DNA of 64,000 bases from Candidatus Anderseniibacteriota bacterium (GCA_021414205.1 JAIOOW010000002.1:248001-312000); one strand, 5' to 3'. Shown: positions 10,117 through 18,794, counted from the stretch's first letter. The notes: generated from the letters alone by a model not told the origin. Program-made: numbers and translations.

Positions 10117-11385
10117 TTATACCTCGTTTTCTTTTAAAAACGCTAGCGCATCAGGAATCATATACAACGAACCTGCAATAAGTATACTCCCGTCTGTGCC
10201 GACATACTCTAAGCCCAGCTTCACAGCATCAGAAACACTTTCACGCACCTCAACACCATGTCCTACATCTCGTACTATGCGCGCAATAACATCCGGATCC
10301 TCTGGCATGTATGACCCCTTTGTAATAATAACTCGTTTGCATCTCGGCAATATCAAACTCAACACATCTGCAATATTTTTCCCCTTTTTCGCGGCATACA
10401 CGAGAACATCAAACACCGGCATTGTTTCTAGAAAGCTCACAAGTGCCTGCGCACCGTCTCCGTTATGTGCCCCATCAACTAAAATAAGTGGCTTCTGAGA
10501 AACTACCTGTAAGCGCCCCTCCCATACCGTTAAACTAACACCCCTAGAAATGTCTTCTTGAGACATGCGCAGTCCCGCGCCCATGAGCTCCCCGCACGCA
10601 GCAAGCACAACTTCCAAATTCTTAATTTGATGCGCGCCTAAAAGAGGTAGATGAATTCGCATTGCAATCTTCTCTCCTGCGACATCTATATCCTGTCCGC
10701 TCAAATCTGAGCGCACGACATTCGTTTTCACAATACCTTGCGCTCGAATAACCTGCGTATTTTTTCGCCCAGCTTCGTCTTCTAATATTTTTACAACACT
10801 CGCACCCTCTTCTCGCGTAATAACTGGCACGCTATCTTTTATAATTCCAGCTTTTTCTCGAGCAATTTCCTCAACCGTATTTCCTAAAAATTCCATGTGA
10901 TCCAATCCCACGTTCGTAATAATAGATAGCAAAGGGGTGATTACATTTGTTGCATCCAGTCTTCCACCCATACCGACTTCTATAACAGCAATATCTATAT
11001 TGCTTCGAGCGAAATACAAAAACGCTAATGCTGTAGTAAATTCAAAAAACGTAGGTTGAAGATTATTATGTTCAACTGCAACGCGAATTTCTTGAATCAG
11101 ACTTATTAAATCACTGTCAGAAATCGCAACGCCAGAAACCTTTATCCTCTCATTAAATGCATATAGATGAGGACTGGTATACAGCGCTGTCTTAAAGCCA
11201 GATTCTCGTAATATAGATTCCAGCATCGCACACGTACTTCCTTTACCATTCGTTCCAGTAATATGGATGCTTTTGAAGGATTTTTCAGGATGCCCCAGAA
11301 CGTCCATTAGCTCCTTCATAACAGCAAGCCCCGGCTTAATGCCAAATCGCTCCAAATGATACAAATACTCCAACTCCTTCTGCAT
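10117..11385 (-). CDS. folC: Folylpolyglutamate synthase / dihydrofolate synthase
   Basis: 423 residues, the usual family length, when started at ATG 11385. This start is favoured because TATGCT (11393-11398) lies 7 nt upstream with TTGGCA as -35. Upstream in-frame starts at 11397 and beyond give a non-conserved extension. Visible motifs are the P-loop TGTNGKGST (residues 43-51), GMGGRLDATN, NVGLDHMEFLGNT, EKAGI with the lysine expected to be carbamylated, and LVDGAHN for the C-terminal domain. It adds glutamate to folates (and in many bacteria to dihydropteroate), retaining them in the cell. ThyX, DHFR and GlyA are encoded about 1.2 kb away on the other strand, so this is one folate neighbourhood. 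Confidence 0.95.
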   Translation of the reverse strand: MQKELEYLYHLERFGIKPGLAVMKELMDVLGHPEKSFKSIHITGTNGKGSTCAMLESILRESGFKTALYTSPHLYAFNERIKVSGVAISDSDLISLIQEIRVAVEHNNLQPTFFEFTTALAFLYFARSNIDIAVIEVGMGGRLDATNVITPLLSIITNVGLDHMEFLGNTVEEIAREKAGIIKDSVPVITREEGASVVKILEDEAGRKNTQVIRAQGIVKTNVVRSDLSGQDIDVAGEKIAMRIHLPLLGAHQIKNLEVVLAACGELMGAGLRMSQEDISRGVSLTVWEGRLQVVSQKPLILVDGAHNGDGAQALVSFLETMPVFDVLVYAAKKGKNIADVLSLILPRCKRVIITKGSYMPEDPDVIARIVRDVGHGVEVRESVSDAVKLGLEYVGTDGSILIAGSLYMIPDALAFLKENEV

Positions 11386-11392
11386 ACGTGCT

Positions 11393-11422
11393 AGCATACG
11401 AAATGAATACGAAATATGCCAA
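11393..11422 (-). promoter_or_regulatory. Candidate folC promoter
   Basis: On the minus strand TTGGCA (11417-11422), an 18-nt spacer and TATGCT (11393-11398) precede ATG 11385 by 7 nt. Transcription would begin at or next to the start codon. The -35 lies inside the first codons of the divergent glycosyltransferase gene. Confidence 0.5.
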
Positions 11423-12537
11423 TACCCCCTACATCCCTCAAAGCATGCTTTATAAATCTCAGAGCGTATCATATATTCGAAGAATCCTCTCAAATTGCAA
11501 CAGGAGGCGCAGAAATAGCACTTCACGAGCTTGCCCCGCTACTAGGAAAGCATGTCAACACGACTATTATTACGGGCGATTTTGGACAAGGCCACCAGAT
11601 AAAAACTCAGCATATTACCCTGTTATCGTCTTTAAAACTCCGGCGCCAAAACCCATTCACGCAACTATGGAAATTTTGGAACGCCCTCAAAGAAGCTCGT
11701 TCAGATGTCTACATTGAATCAGTGTTTGGAAAAACAGTATTTTTCACGTGGCTTTTTTGCAGACTATATAGAAAAAAATTTATTTACATAACCGCCTCAG
11801 ACAGCGAATGCGACGGGAGCGCAATCAAAAGATATCCTATTACCGGCAATTTATTCAAAATAGCTCTCGAGCATGCAGATGTTATTGATGTATCCGTAGC
11901 TCATCACGAAGACCAGCTGCGGACACACCATCCAAATATTACGTGCCCTATTGCGTACATCCCCCTCGGAATGCACGCCTATACACCAAGCGCGACAGCT
12001 AAAAGAACAACAATTCTATGGGTAGCACGTTGCGAACCATGGAAAAATCCATTTCTTTTCTTGGAATTGGCAAAGCGCTTTCCGAAAGAACAATTCATTA
12101 TGATCGCAGCACCATTAGAAAATCAGTTAAGATTATTTAAAGAGGTAAAACAGCAAGCAAAACACATAAAAAACATGCGCTTTATCGAGGGCTTGCCCCA
12201 TAGAAAATTAGATGAGTATTTTTTACATGCAAAAATCACAGTAAATACGTCCGATTTCGAAGGATATTCCATGGCATTTATGCAAAGCGGCCTTGCGGGT
12301 ACCCCAATCGCAACCCTCAACTTAAATCCGGATTCAGTTATTACAACGCACGATCTCGGTACATGCGCACATGGCGATTTTGAACTTCTCGTACAACAAG
12401 TACGAACACTTTTAGAACATCCAGAGGAATTGCGAAAAAAATCAAACAATATAGCTTCTTATATGAGGGCTCATTATGATGTTGAGCGAGTGGCCGAGCA
12501 GTGGCTGCGCCTATTTGCAGAAATGTTCGCCTCATGA
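11416..12537 (+). CDS. GT4-family glycosyltransferase
   Basis: 373 residues, divergent from folC. The N-terminal part carries ESSQIATGGAEIALHELAPLL, the glycine-containing first loop of GT-B enzymes (GGAE). The donor half begins with TILWVARCEPWKNPFLFLELA. The E-x7-E equivalent is FEGYSMAFMQSGLAGTPIA: the first Glu is kept and the second position is Gln, a substitution worth noting. It probably transfers a sugar from an NDP-sugar donor at the membrane and belongs functionally to the glycan genes upstream. It is followed after 12 bases by thyX in the same direction. Confidence 0.83.
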   Translation: MPIPPTSLKACFINLRAYHIFEESSQIATGGAEIALHELAPLLGKHVNTTIITGDFGQGHQIKTQHITLLSSLKLRRQNPFTQLWKFWNALKEARSDVYIESVFGKTVFFTWLFCRLYRKKFIYITASDSECDGSAIKRYPITGNLFKIALEHADVIDVSVAHHEDQLRTHHPNITCPIAYIPLGMHAYTPSATAKRTTILWVARCEPWKNPFLFLELAKRFPKEQFIMIAAPLENQLRLFKEVKQQAKHIKNMRFIEGLPHRKLDEYFLHAKITVNTSDFEGYSMAFMQSGLAGTPIATLNLNPDSVITTHDLGTCAHGDFELLVQQVRTLLEHPEELRKKSNNIASYMRAHYDVERVAEQWLRLFAEMFAS

Positions 12538-12549
12538 AACAATAATTTC

Positions 12550-14244
12550 ATGAACCCAATCCTTCCCCTTGAAGCGTTTACCCCTCCGTACGACGCCGAC
12601 TCCTATAATGAAGAACAAAAATGGAACTTATCCCCATTTTTCACAAACCTCACATCGTCCGTATACGTCCCCCTCATATCCTCTCCTGAAGTTATCGGCG
12701 CCTTGTGCTCCAGAACAAGCAGGGCAGCAGACGATTTGCGCTTAATTTTCTTAAAAGAATATGTTGAGCCGTTTTTGCAAGACAACCCATCAGATACAGA
12801 ACAAGCAAAGTATGGCAAAACGTTAAAAGAGTTTATCGATTTTTTACATACCCATCCCACAGAATCTATTTTCTCGAATCCAAAAGCTCGATCGTTTTAT
12901 GCAAAATGGCTCGCACAATACGGAGACGATTCTATCGCTCAAATGGCCGGCATGCACGTGGTGTTTTCCAGCTTGTCGCAGATTGCAATCAAGCAATTCG
13001 AAGATCAGCGAATTGGCTTAGCCCCGATTGAAAAGTCTACGCGCTACGTAGATTATTCACAAAAAGTACATGGCGGATATCGCTACTACACCGACCCAAC
13101 CTTAAAACAGCTCGGATTAGAAGAAGAGTATACATCAGCAATGAATACGCTATTTGATACGTATATTGATTTGATTCCGAAATTATCAGCCTATTTAGCG
13201 CAACAATTTCCAGATGAAACAAAAAGTGTTGTAGAGAAAAAAGCATTCGACACTGTTCGAGGATTGCTGCCGATGGCAACATTGTCTCAAGTGGCCTTTT
13301 TCGGAAATGGCCAAGCATTTGAATATTTAGTAAGCAGGTCCGCCCGACACAGTTTGGGCGAAATTCGATGGGCTACAGAGCAAACGTATCAAGAATTATA
13401 CAAAGTAACACCATCATTTTTGCGTAGAGTAAAAGACCCTGCAAGCCAAGATAAAGTAGAGGCATATCAAGATTACCTCTCTCAAAAAACTGCACGCATT
13501 GCGAAATTTGTTCCAGAAACTCTCACAAAGAACCATGATCACGATACTGCTGTATCGCTTGTAGAATACGACGTTGATGGCGAAGCGAAAATCATTGCCG
13601 GCATGTTATACAATGCAGACAGTAACACTGCCTCTTGGGAAGATACCCTTGCTGCCGTACAAGCAATGTCAGAGCAAGAGAAGCGGGAAATTCTTGCTGC
13701 GTATTTAGGCAATAGAACTCAGCGCTGGCAAAAAGTTGGCCGCGCATTCGAAAACACATACCTGCGATATGACATCACGATCGACATTGGCGCATGGAGA
13801 GATTTGCATCGCCATCGTATGCTCACTCAGCAGCGCCAGCTCTTTACGGTAGCCCACGGCCACGAAACGCCCCAGGAGCTCATCGACGCGGGACTAGATC
13901 AACCCTATCGAGATGCGCTACACAAAGCAGCAGCTATCTATAGAAAAATTGCGGAACATGACCCGATATTAGCCCAATACGCAGTCCCTATGGCATACAA
14001 AGTCCGTTTCATGCAATGGACTAACGTGCGCGAATGCTTTTGGGAAATGGAACTTCGAACTATTCCAGAAGGCCACCCTGGATACCGCCATATCGAGCAA
14101 GAAAAATTTAGACTATTCGAAAAAGTATATCCGCTTATCGCGCAATACATGCGAGTAAACATGGGAGAATACGACTTTGCCCGCCGCGGCCAGGAAGAAA
14201 AAATTCAAGAAAAATTAAAAGCGTTAGAAAAACTTTCTGCGTGA
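12550..14244 (+). CDS. thyX: Double-domain FAD-dependent thymidylate synthase ThyX
   Basis: 564 residues, about twice the usual 220-270. Both halves look ThyX-derived. The N-terminal half has DDSIAQMAGMHVVF, then R154 and STRYVDYS (163-170), then NGQAFEYLVSRSARHSLGEIR. The C-terminal half has GAWRDLHRHRMLTQQRQLF, with the RHR of the ThyX signature at 421-423, and NVRECFWEMELR. A normal ThyX has RHR-x7-S-x-R-Y in one block; here the S-x-R-Y part is clear only in half one and RHR only in half two, so one composite active site seems likely. ThyX makes dTMP from dUMP with methylene-tetrahydrofolate, FAD and NADPH. It heads the operon with folA and glyA. Confidence 0.9.
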   Translation: MNPILPLEAFTPPYDADSYNEEQKWNLSPFFTNLTSSVYVPLISSPEVIGALCSRTSRAADDLRLIFLKEYVEPFLQDNPSDTEQAKYGKTLKEFIDFLHTHPTESIFSNPKARSFYAKWLAQYGDDSIAQMAGMHVVFSSLSQIAIKQFEDQRIGLAPIEKSTRYVDYSQKVHGGYRYYTDPTLKQLGLEEEYTSAMNTLFDTYIDLIPKLSAYLAQQFPDETKSVVEKKAFDTVRGLLPMATLSQVAFFGNGQAFEYLVSRSARHSLGEIRWATEQTYQELYKVTPSFLRRVKDPASQDKVEAYQDYLSQKTARIAKFVPETLTKNHDHDTAVSLVEYDVDGEAKIIAGMLYNADSNTASWEDTLAAVQAMSEQEKREILAAYLGNRTQRWQKVGRAFENTYLRYDITIDIGAWRDLHRHRMLTQQRQLFTVAHGHETPQELIDAGLDQPYRDALHKAAAIYRKIAEHDPILAQYAVPMAYKVRFMQWTNVRECFWEMELRTIPEGHPGYRHIEQEKFRLFEKVYPLIAQYMRVNMGEYDFARRGQEEKIQEKLKALEKLSA

Positions 14245-14723
14245 TCACTCTTGTCGCCGCAATCGATCCGAACAACGTTATTGGCAAAGCCGGCTCCACG
14301 CCGTGGCACATTCCGGATGAACTAAAATTATTCAAAGCAATCACGTACGGGCATGCGCTGATTGCTGGGCACGTCACGTACAAATCTATCGGTCATGGGC
14401 TACCAGGCAGAACGTTATATGTGCTATCTCATAGTAAGCCTACCAAGAATCAAGAAGGTGTCGTATTTTGTTCGTCTACTACTGACGCATTAGAAAAGAC
14501 AAAAAACGAACGAACAGTATTTGTTATAGGGGGTGGGTCAGTGTACGATGAATTCATGCCTCTCGCCCAAGAGATGCGCATCTCGCACCTTCGAACGGAA
14601 TATTCAGGAGATGTATACTTCCCCGAGATCGATCACACCATCTGGCGAATTCATACAAAAACCGAATATCCGCTTTTTACCCATATTCATTATGTACGCA
14701 ATGAACAACCTTCAAAAAACTGA
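14241..14723 (+). CDS. folA: Dihydrofolate reductase
   Basis: 160 residues from a GTG start that overlaps the thyX stop (GTGA). Typical DHFR features are LVAAIDPNNVIGKAG, TPWHIPDELKLFKAIT with the catalytic acidic residue (D27-like) after the Trp-His-Ile-Pro turn, GHVTYKSIGHGLPGRTLYVLS, and the NADPH-binding FVIGGGSVYDEF. It reduces dihydrofolate to tetrahydrofolate with NADPH. ThyX, unlike ThyA, releases tetrahydrofolate, so DHFR beside ThyX is not needed to close that cycle. It may serve folate salvage or de novo dihydrofolate. The 3' end overlaps glyA by 23 bases. Confidence 0.93.
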   Translation: MITLVAAIDPNNVIGKAGSTPWHIPDELKLFKAITYGHALIAGHVTYKSIGHGLPGRTLYVLSHSKPTKNQEGVVFCSSTTDALEKTKNERTVFVIGGGSVYDEFMPLAQEMRISHLRTEYSGDVYFPEIDHTIWRIHTKTEYPLFTHIHYVRNEQPSKN

Positions 14724-16062
14724 TAAGCAAGTATTTCGAATTATTACAAATGAGGAAGCACGCCAGCAGGAAACGCTTTCGATGATTCCTTCCGAGAATT
14801 GGTTTTCATCGTCCGTTCGCGAAGCTGTCGGGTCCGTCATGTCACACAAATACGCAGAAGGAAATATTGGGTCAAGATACTATGAAGGCAATCAATATAT
14901 CGACGAACTAGAACAACTTGCAATAGATCGGGCAAAAAAAGCATTTAATTTGCCAAAAACATGGGATGTAAACGTCCAGGCTCTATCCGGAAGCAGCGCA
15001 AATTTGGCAGTATACCTAGCGCTCCTCCAACCAGGCGACACTATGCTTGCCATGTACCTGCCTGACGGCGGGCATTTATCTCACGGATGGTCATTTGAAC
15101 CGGATGCGAAGAAGCGCGAAAAAGATGTAAAATCCGGCTTGCTCGTATACACAGGTGGAAGCCGCAAAGTAAACATTACGTCTATTTTATATAATCCCGT
15201 TCAATATAAAACAGATCCGAAAACATCCCAATTTGACTACAAAGAAATTGAAAAGATTGCGCTCAAATATAAGCCGAAGCTCATTATTACTGGAGGCACT
15301 GCATATCCAAGAATTATTAATTATAGAAAGATGAAAGCAATCGCCAAGAAAGTTGGCGCATTCTATATGGCAGATATTGCGCATGAGGCAGGGTTAGTAG
15401 CCGGCGGCGCATTCCCATCCCCAGTCGGCATTGCAGACGTTGTTACTATGACGACCCATAAAACATTGCGATCTGGCCGCGGCGCAATTATTCTTGCAAA
15501 AAAAGAACTCATAGAAAAAATAAACCGAGCAATCTTGCCAGGTTTACAGGGTGGTCCGCACAATCACAATATTGCCGGCATTGCAGTTGGGTTGGGCGAG
15601 GCTATCAAGCCGACATTTAAAAAATACGCAAAACAAGTAGTTCTAAATGCGCAGGCACTTGGCAAAGCACTGCAGGCACAAGACTTCAAACTAGTCACAG
15701 ACGGAACAGACAAGCATTTGCTACTGATCGATTTATCGCACGAACCATTGCTTGGCCGACCATTTGCGCGCGTACTCGCACTCGCAGGCATTACCGCAAA
15801 CTACTCCACGATGCCATGGGATTCCCGCCCGCCTCGCAACCCATCCGCACTTCGACTCGGAACGCCAGTTCTAACGACCCGTGGCATGAAAGAAAAAGAA
15901 ATGGTTAAAATTGCTGAGTGGATCCGCGAAGCAATGCGTACCGCAGAACCGTGGAAGGAGCTGTCGTTTGAGCAATTAGAGAAAGAAGCTACTAAATCTA
16001 AAGACATCAAGCAGATCGCCAAAGAAGTAAAAGAACTTTGCAAAACGTTCCCGTTGGCCTAA
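14701..16062 (+). CDS. glyA: Serine hydroxymethyltransferase
   Basis: 453 residues from ATG 14701; the frame is open further upstream but conserved sequence begins with EEARQQETLSMIPSENW. Family motifs are HKYAEGNIGSRYYEGNQYIDELE, ALSGSSANLAVYLALLQPGD, DIAHEAGLVAGG, and the PLP Schiff-base lysine K254 in TMTTHKTLRSGRG. The enzyme converts serine and tetrahydrofolate to glycine and 5,10-methylene-tetrahydrofolate, the methylene donor for ThyX encoded two genes upstream. Overlap with folA indicates coupled translation. It is slightly longer than the common 415-430 residues because of a charged C-terminal helix. Confidence 0.96.
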   Translation: MNNLQKTDKQVFRIITNEEARQQETLSMIPSENWFSSSVREAVGSVMSHKYAEGNIGSRYYEGNQYIDELEQLAIDRAKKAFNLPKTWDVNVQALSGSSANLAVYLALLQPGDTMLAMYLPDGGHLSHGWSFEPDAKKREKDVKSGLLVYTGGSRKVNITSILYNPVQYKTDPKTSQFDYKEIEKIALKYKPKLIITGGTAYPRIINYRKMKAIAKKVGAFYMADIAHEAGLVAGGAFPSPVGIADVVTMTTHKTLRSGRGAIILAKKELIEKINRAILPGLQGGPHNHNIAGIAVGLGEAIKPTFKKYAKQVVLNAQALGKALQAQDFKLVTDGTDKHLLLIDLSHEPLLGRPFARVLALAGITANYSTMPWDSRPPRNPSALRLGTPVLTTRGMKEKEMVKIAEWIREAMRTAEPWKELSFEQLEKEATKSKDIKQIAKEVKELCKTFPLA

Positions 16063-16072
16063 TATAGGCGTC

Positions 16073-16933
16073 ATGACGTATTTCATGACGCAATGGTATA
16101 TATTCCAAGACTTAACCGATCAGGAGGTTTTGGATATCCAAAAAGATCTTCGTGAAATTGGATCTACCCACGACATGAACGGTTTAATTTTGCTCGCCAA
16201 CGAAGGCTGCAATGGGACGGTGGCCGGCTCTCCAGAAGCAATTGAGACCATTCGCGCATACCTTACTGAAGCATTCCCAAAGATTTCATTTCAAGATTGG
16301 ACCAGCGACATAAAGCCATTTAAGCGATTTAAAGTAGATATCCGAAAAGAAATCGTTGCATTAAAACATGAGGGCATTCTTCCGGCGGGAAATGCTAAGC
16401 ATCTTTCTCCGAAAGAATTTCATGAAATGATGCAAAAAGGCGATGTAACTGTGCTAGATACTAGAAATACCTACGAAACAAAAATCGGAACGTTTGAGAA
16501 TGCAATTGATCCGAAATTAGAATCATTTTATCAATTCCCGAAATTCGTAGAAGAGAGCAATATTCCGAAAGATAAACCCGTCCTCATGTTCTGCACGAGC
16601 GGAATTCGGTGTGAAAAAGCAGGAGAGGAAATGGCGCATCAAGGATATAAAGAGGTGTATCAACTCGATGGCGGCATCACGAATTATTTAAAAGAGTATC
16701 CGAACGGCAAATGGAATGGCGAATGCTTTATGTTCGACCATCGCGTTGCTGTGGATTCGCATTTGCAACCAAGTAAGCGCTACGCCCTCTGCCCTATCTG
16801 CGGCAACCCGGGCGACGTGCAAGCCGCATGTTCCGTATGCGGTAGTGAGTCCAAATACTGCGCAGACTGCCTCGCAGTAAATCCTGCCACCTGTTCTCGG
16901 GCATGCAGACACGAGGTGCAAAAGTCAGCCTAA
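16073..16933 (+). CDS. trhO: tRNA uridine 5-oxyacetic-acid pathway hydroxylase TrhO (rhodanese family)
   Basis: 286 residues. An N-terminal acylphosphatase-like domain (about 1-95) is followed by a rhodanese domain with the catalytic loop CTSGIRCEKAG (Cys174) and a Cys-rich tail (about 240-281; CPICG, CSVCG, YCADCL, CSRAC), the usual YceA/TrhO layout. TrhO uses O2 to hydroxylate U34 of certain tRNAs. TAATAT 7 nt before ATG 16073 supports that start; the second ATG at 16085 is an alternative. It follows glyA after 10 bases, but no functional link is obvious. Confidence 0.9.
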   Translation: MTYFMTQWYIFQDLTDQEVLDIQKDLREIGSTHDMNGLILLANEGCNGTVAGSPEAIETIRAYLTEAFPKISFQDWTSDIKPFKRFKVDIRKEIVALKHEGILPAGNAKHLSPKEFHEMMQKGDVTVLDTRNTYETKIGTFENAIDPKLESFYQFPKFVEESNIPKDKPVLMFCTSGIRCEKAGEEMAHQGYKEVYQLDGGITNYLKEYPNGKWNGECFMFDHRVAVDSHLQPSKRYALCPICGNPGDVQAACSVCGSESKYCADCLAVNPATCSRACRHEVQKSA

Positions 16934-17003
16934 AATAGGAGTACAATAAAGAAACGGTGGTTCTTTGGAAAATTGGATTTTTCAATGAAAGGGCGGGTCA
17001 ATC

Positions 17004-17183
17004 ATGACTATTCAGATTCGTGATGAAGTAGCGTATGCGTTACGACTGAAAAAGACCGAACAGGAGAAACGAAACGAAGCGCCGCGAAAACAGCCTCGTA
17101 CCAATCAAGGCTCGTACCCCGCTACAGTTACGTACTCATGGATGCCAAGAGGTGCGCACTTCGCACTAGCGAATCAAGACTAA
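17004..17183 (+). CDS. Small basic protein of unknown function
   Basis: A 59-residue frame from ATG 17004 to TAA 17181-17183, reading MTIQIRDEVAYALRLKK at its N-terminus and ending FALANQD. It is rich in Lys, Arg and Gln in the middle and has no recognisable domain or membrane segment. A purine-rich AAAGGGCGGG lies about 6 nt upstream and could serve as ribosome binding site. A hairpin at 17221-17251 follows. It resembles the stand-alone accessory genes further right in organisation. It may be real but cannot be assigned. Confidence 0.45.
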   Translation: MTIQIRDEVAYALRLKKTEQEKRNEAPRKQPRTNQGSYPATVTYSWMPRGAHFALANQD

Positions 17184-17220
17184 GAAGGAGATACTTTGGA
17201 ATCAACGACAGCGCACAAAC

Positions 17221-17251
17221 AACCCCGGTAGCACATCTGCTCGCCGGGGTT
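17221..17251. terminator. GC-rich hairpin, probable terminator
   Basis: AACCCCGG (17221-17228) pairs perfectly with CCGGGGTT (17244-17251) around a 15-nt loop. It sits between the plus-strand small gene and the convergent minus-strand small gene. The following tract (CATTCTT) is only weakly T-rich, so efficiency is uncertain. Confidence 0.55.
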
Positions 17252-17268
17252 CATTCTTGCGTATTGAC

Positions 17269-17448
17269 TTATTTCCAAGCTTTTTCGATTTCAGCCTTTA
17301 CCAAAGAAGGAGACACTTTGATCGCCTTTTCAATAATGCCGTGCTTTGCACTTTCCGTCTTTGCGGCAGCAAATTTCGCTTTTAACTGAGCAAGCTTCGC
17401 TTTTCGGCGCTGACGTACTTTTCGTTCCATTGTTCGAGGTTTTGACAT
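17269..17448 (-). CDS. Small basic hypothetical protein
   Basis: 59 residues, starting MSKPRTMERKVRQRRKAKLA. The N-terminal half is a highly basic, helix-prone segment (KVRQRRKAKLAQLKAKFAAAK), followed by a short region ending KVSPSLVKAEIEKAWK. It starts 4 bases after the gpsA stop and is surely cotranscribed with it. Small proteins of this RRxKAKLxxLxAKYAAAKT type recur in Patescibacteria and loosely resemble DUF6800 from memory. Nucleic-acid or ribosome binding is suggested only by its charge. Confidence 0.65.
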   Translation of the reverse strand: MSKPRTMERKVRQRRKAKLAQLKAKFAAAKTESAKHGIIEKAIKVSPSLVKAEIEKAWK

Positions 17449-17452
17449 TTCC

Positions 17453-18352
17453 CTATGATACGCAGGAAGCTACTATCTTGTCAATATCGCGCGCAGGAGC
17501 ATTTCCGCTCACTATTGCGCCTATTCCTCGACACAACGGTGCTACAACCCCTTTTGCATCCAGCAATGCCATCATCTGCGGAAGAGACTCAGCCCCCTCG
17601 CTCACCGTTATGCATTCCCCTGATTGTACAATCTCGTGGCCCACTTGGCAGTTTCTGGAATGAGGGGAAAATCCAGTAGCAATCAAATCCGCTATGCCTG
17701 CACCCGTCAGTGCTGTGTCGCGCTTTCCATCGAATGCAGCAATAATATTCCCCATTTCTTGAATAGCAACTCGCACAAACCAGCCTCGGAAATTACTTCC
17801 CAAAAGCATCGCATCTGCCATACCCAACCCTATAGAGTAAATATTCTTCAATACACCTGCCAAGGCGACGCCGTGAATATCTGAAGAATATTCCACCTGC
17901 AGCAATGTTCCTGCAAACAATTCAGATACCAGATCATACGAGGCCTTGCTTGCTGTGGCCAACACCGTATACGCAGGGAGCTTTTGAGCAATCTCTGCAG
18001 CAAGCATTGGCCCATGCATCAAGGCGATATTCGCAGAATCTCCAAACACGTCTCGCAATATTTCATCGGAAGTTTTAAGCGTATCTTTTTCAATTCCCTT
18101 TGTAGGCGAAATAATAACTGCCCCAGATGAAACATACGGCAAAATTGATTCCGCGGCCTTGCGCAGCACCCACGATGACACGCATAAAAAGACCACTTCA
18201 GCATCGCGCAGCACGCTTTCAAGCGACTGCATATCAGAAACTTTCGCAGAATCGGTATCCCACATCGCAATTTCAACACTTTGTTTGGATGACACAATTC
18301 CCGAAATCGCCTGACCAAAATTTCCGGCCCCGATAATAGCTATCTTGTGCAT
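17453..18352 (-). CDS. gpsA: NAD(P)H-dependent glycerol-3-phosphate dehydrogenase
   Basis: 299 residues. The Rossmann motif is GAGNFG (residues 7-12) near the N-terminus, then LCVSSWVLR, SPTKGIE, HGPMLAAEIAQK, and the catalytic-lysine motif GVLKNIYSIGLG. GADLIATGFSPHSRN matches in part (here GIADLIATGFSPHSRN). The enzyme reduces dihydroxyacetone phosphate to sn-glycerol-3-phosphate, the backbone of phospholipids. ATG 18352 is chosen over 18361: the only good -10 (TATAGT, complement of 18365-18370) would place the transcript start downstream of 18361. The small basic protein follows 4 bases later. Confidence 0.93.
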   Translation of the reverse strand: MHKIAIIGAGNFGQAISGIVSSKQSVEIAMWDTDSAKVSDMQSLESVLRDAEVVFLCVSSWVLRKAAESILPYVSSGAVIISPTKGIEKDTLKTSDEILRDVFGDSANIALMHGPMLAAEIAQKLPAYTVLATASKASYDLVSELFAGTLLQVEYSSDIHGVALAGVLKNIYSIGLGMADAMLLGSNFRGWFVRVAIQEMGNIIAAFDGKRDTALTGAGIADLIATGFSPHSRNCQVGHEIVQSGECITVSEGAESLPQMMALLDAKGVVAPLCRGIGAIVSGNAPARDIDKIVASCVS

Positions 18353-18364
18353 ATAATGCATACT

Positions 18365-18372
18365 ACTATAAA
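18365..18372. promoter_or_regulatory. Overlapping divergent -10 elements
   Basis: Forward TATAAA (18367-18372) lies 8 nt before VKOR ATG 18381. Reverse TATAGT (18370-18365) lies 12 nt before gpsA ATG 18352. The two -10 boxes share bases, so polymerases at the two promoters should exclude each other. Confidence 0.5.
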
Positions 18373-18380
18373 CTTACGGA

Positions 18381-18794
18381 ATGCATAAAGGTTTTGTACT
18401 AGTAGCATTTTTGGGCCTCGTAGTTGCGGGATACCTGTTTATTACCTACACATCCCCCATCCCTATTACCTGCGTTGCAGGAGAAGGCTGCAAAACAGTC
18501 CAAGCAAGCCATTTCTCTTCATTCTTCGGCATTCCAACGCCAGCCTATGGCATTATCTACTATCTTGCTCTTGGCATTTTTGGCGCACTATGGCAAAAAA
18601 ATTCCTCGAAGCTGTTTAATCTCGCCCTGACAATACTTACCTCTAGCGGACTTGCGATATCTATATTTTTATCCTATCTCGAGGCGTTTGTGGTGCATGC
18701 ATGGTGCTCCTGGTGCGTTACCAGCGCAATCCTTACTGTAGTTGCATTCATTATAAATTGGCGTGTAGTATCAAACCATGACACTCACATCTGA
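18381..18794 (+). CDS. Vitamin K epoxide reductase family protein (VKOR)
   Basis: 137 residues with four membrane helices. The conserved cysteines are the loop pair C31 and C37 (CVAGEGC) and the active-site CSWC (C109, C112) at the end of the last helices. Bacterial VKOR reoxidises DsbA and passes electrons to quinone, replacing DsbB. The next gene is a membrane-anchored DsbA and overlaps by 17 bases, so both halves of a disulfide-forming pathway are cotranslated. It starts close behind a -10 box with no Shine-Dalgarno sequence. Confidence 0.93.
   Translation: MHKGFVLVAFLGLVVAGYLFITYTSPIPITCVAGEGCKTVQASHFSSFFGIPTPAYGIIYYLALGIFGALWQKNSSKLFNLALTILTSSGLAISIFLSYLEAFVVHAWCSWCVTSAILTVVAFIINWRVVSNHDTHI

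Noticed and set aside
17184..17232. A strong AGAAGGAGATA ribosome-binding-like sequence followed by TTG and an 11-codon frame.
   Set aside because: The frame ends inside the terminator hairpin and encodes nothing recognisable; it is more likely chance at the end of the small gene.
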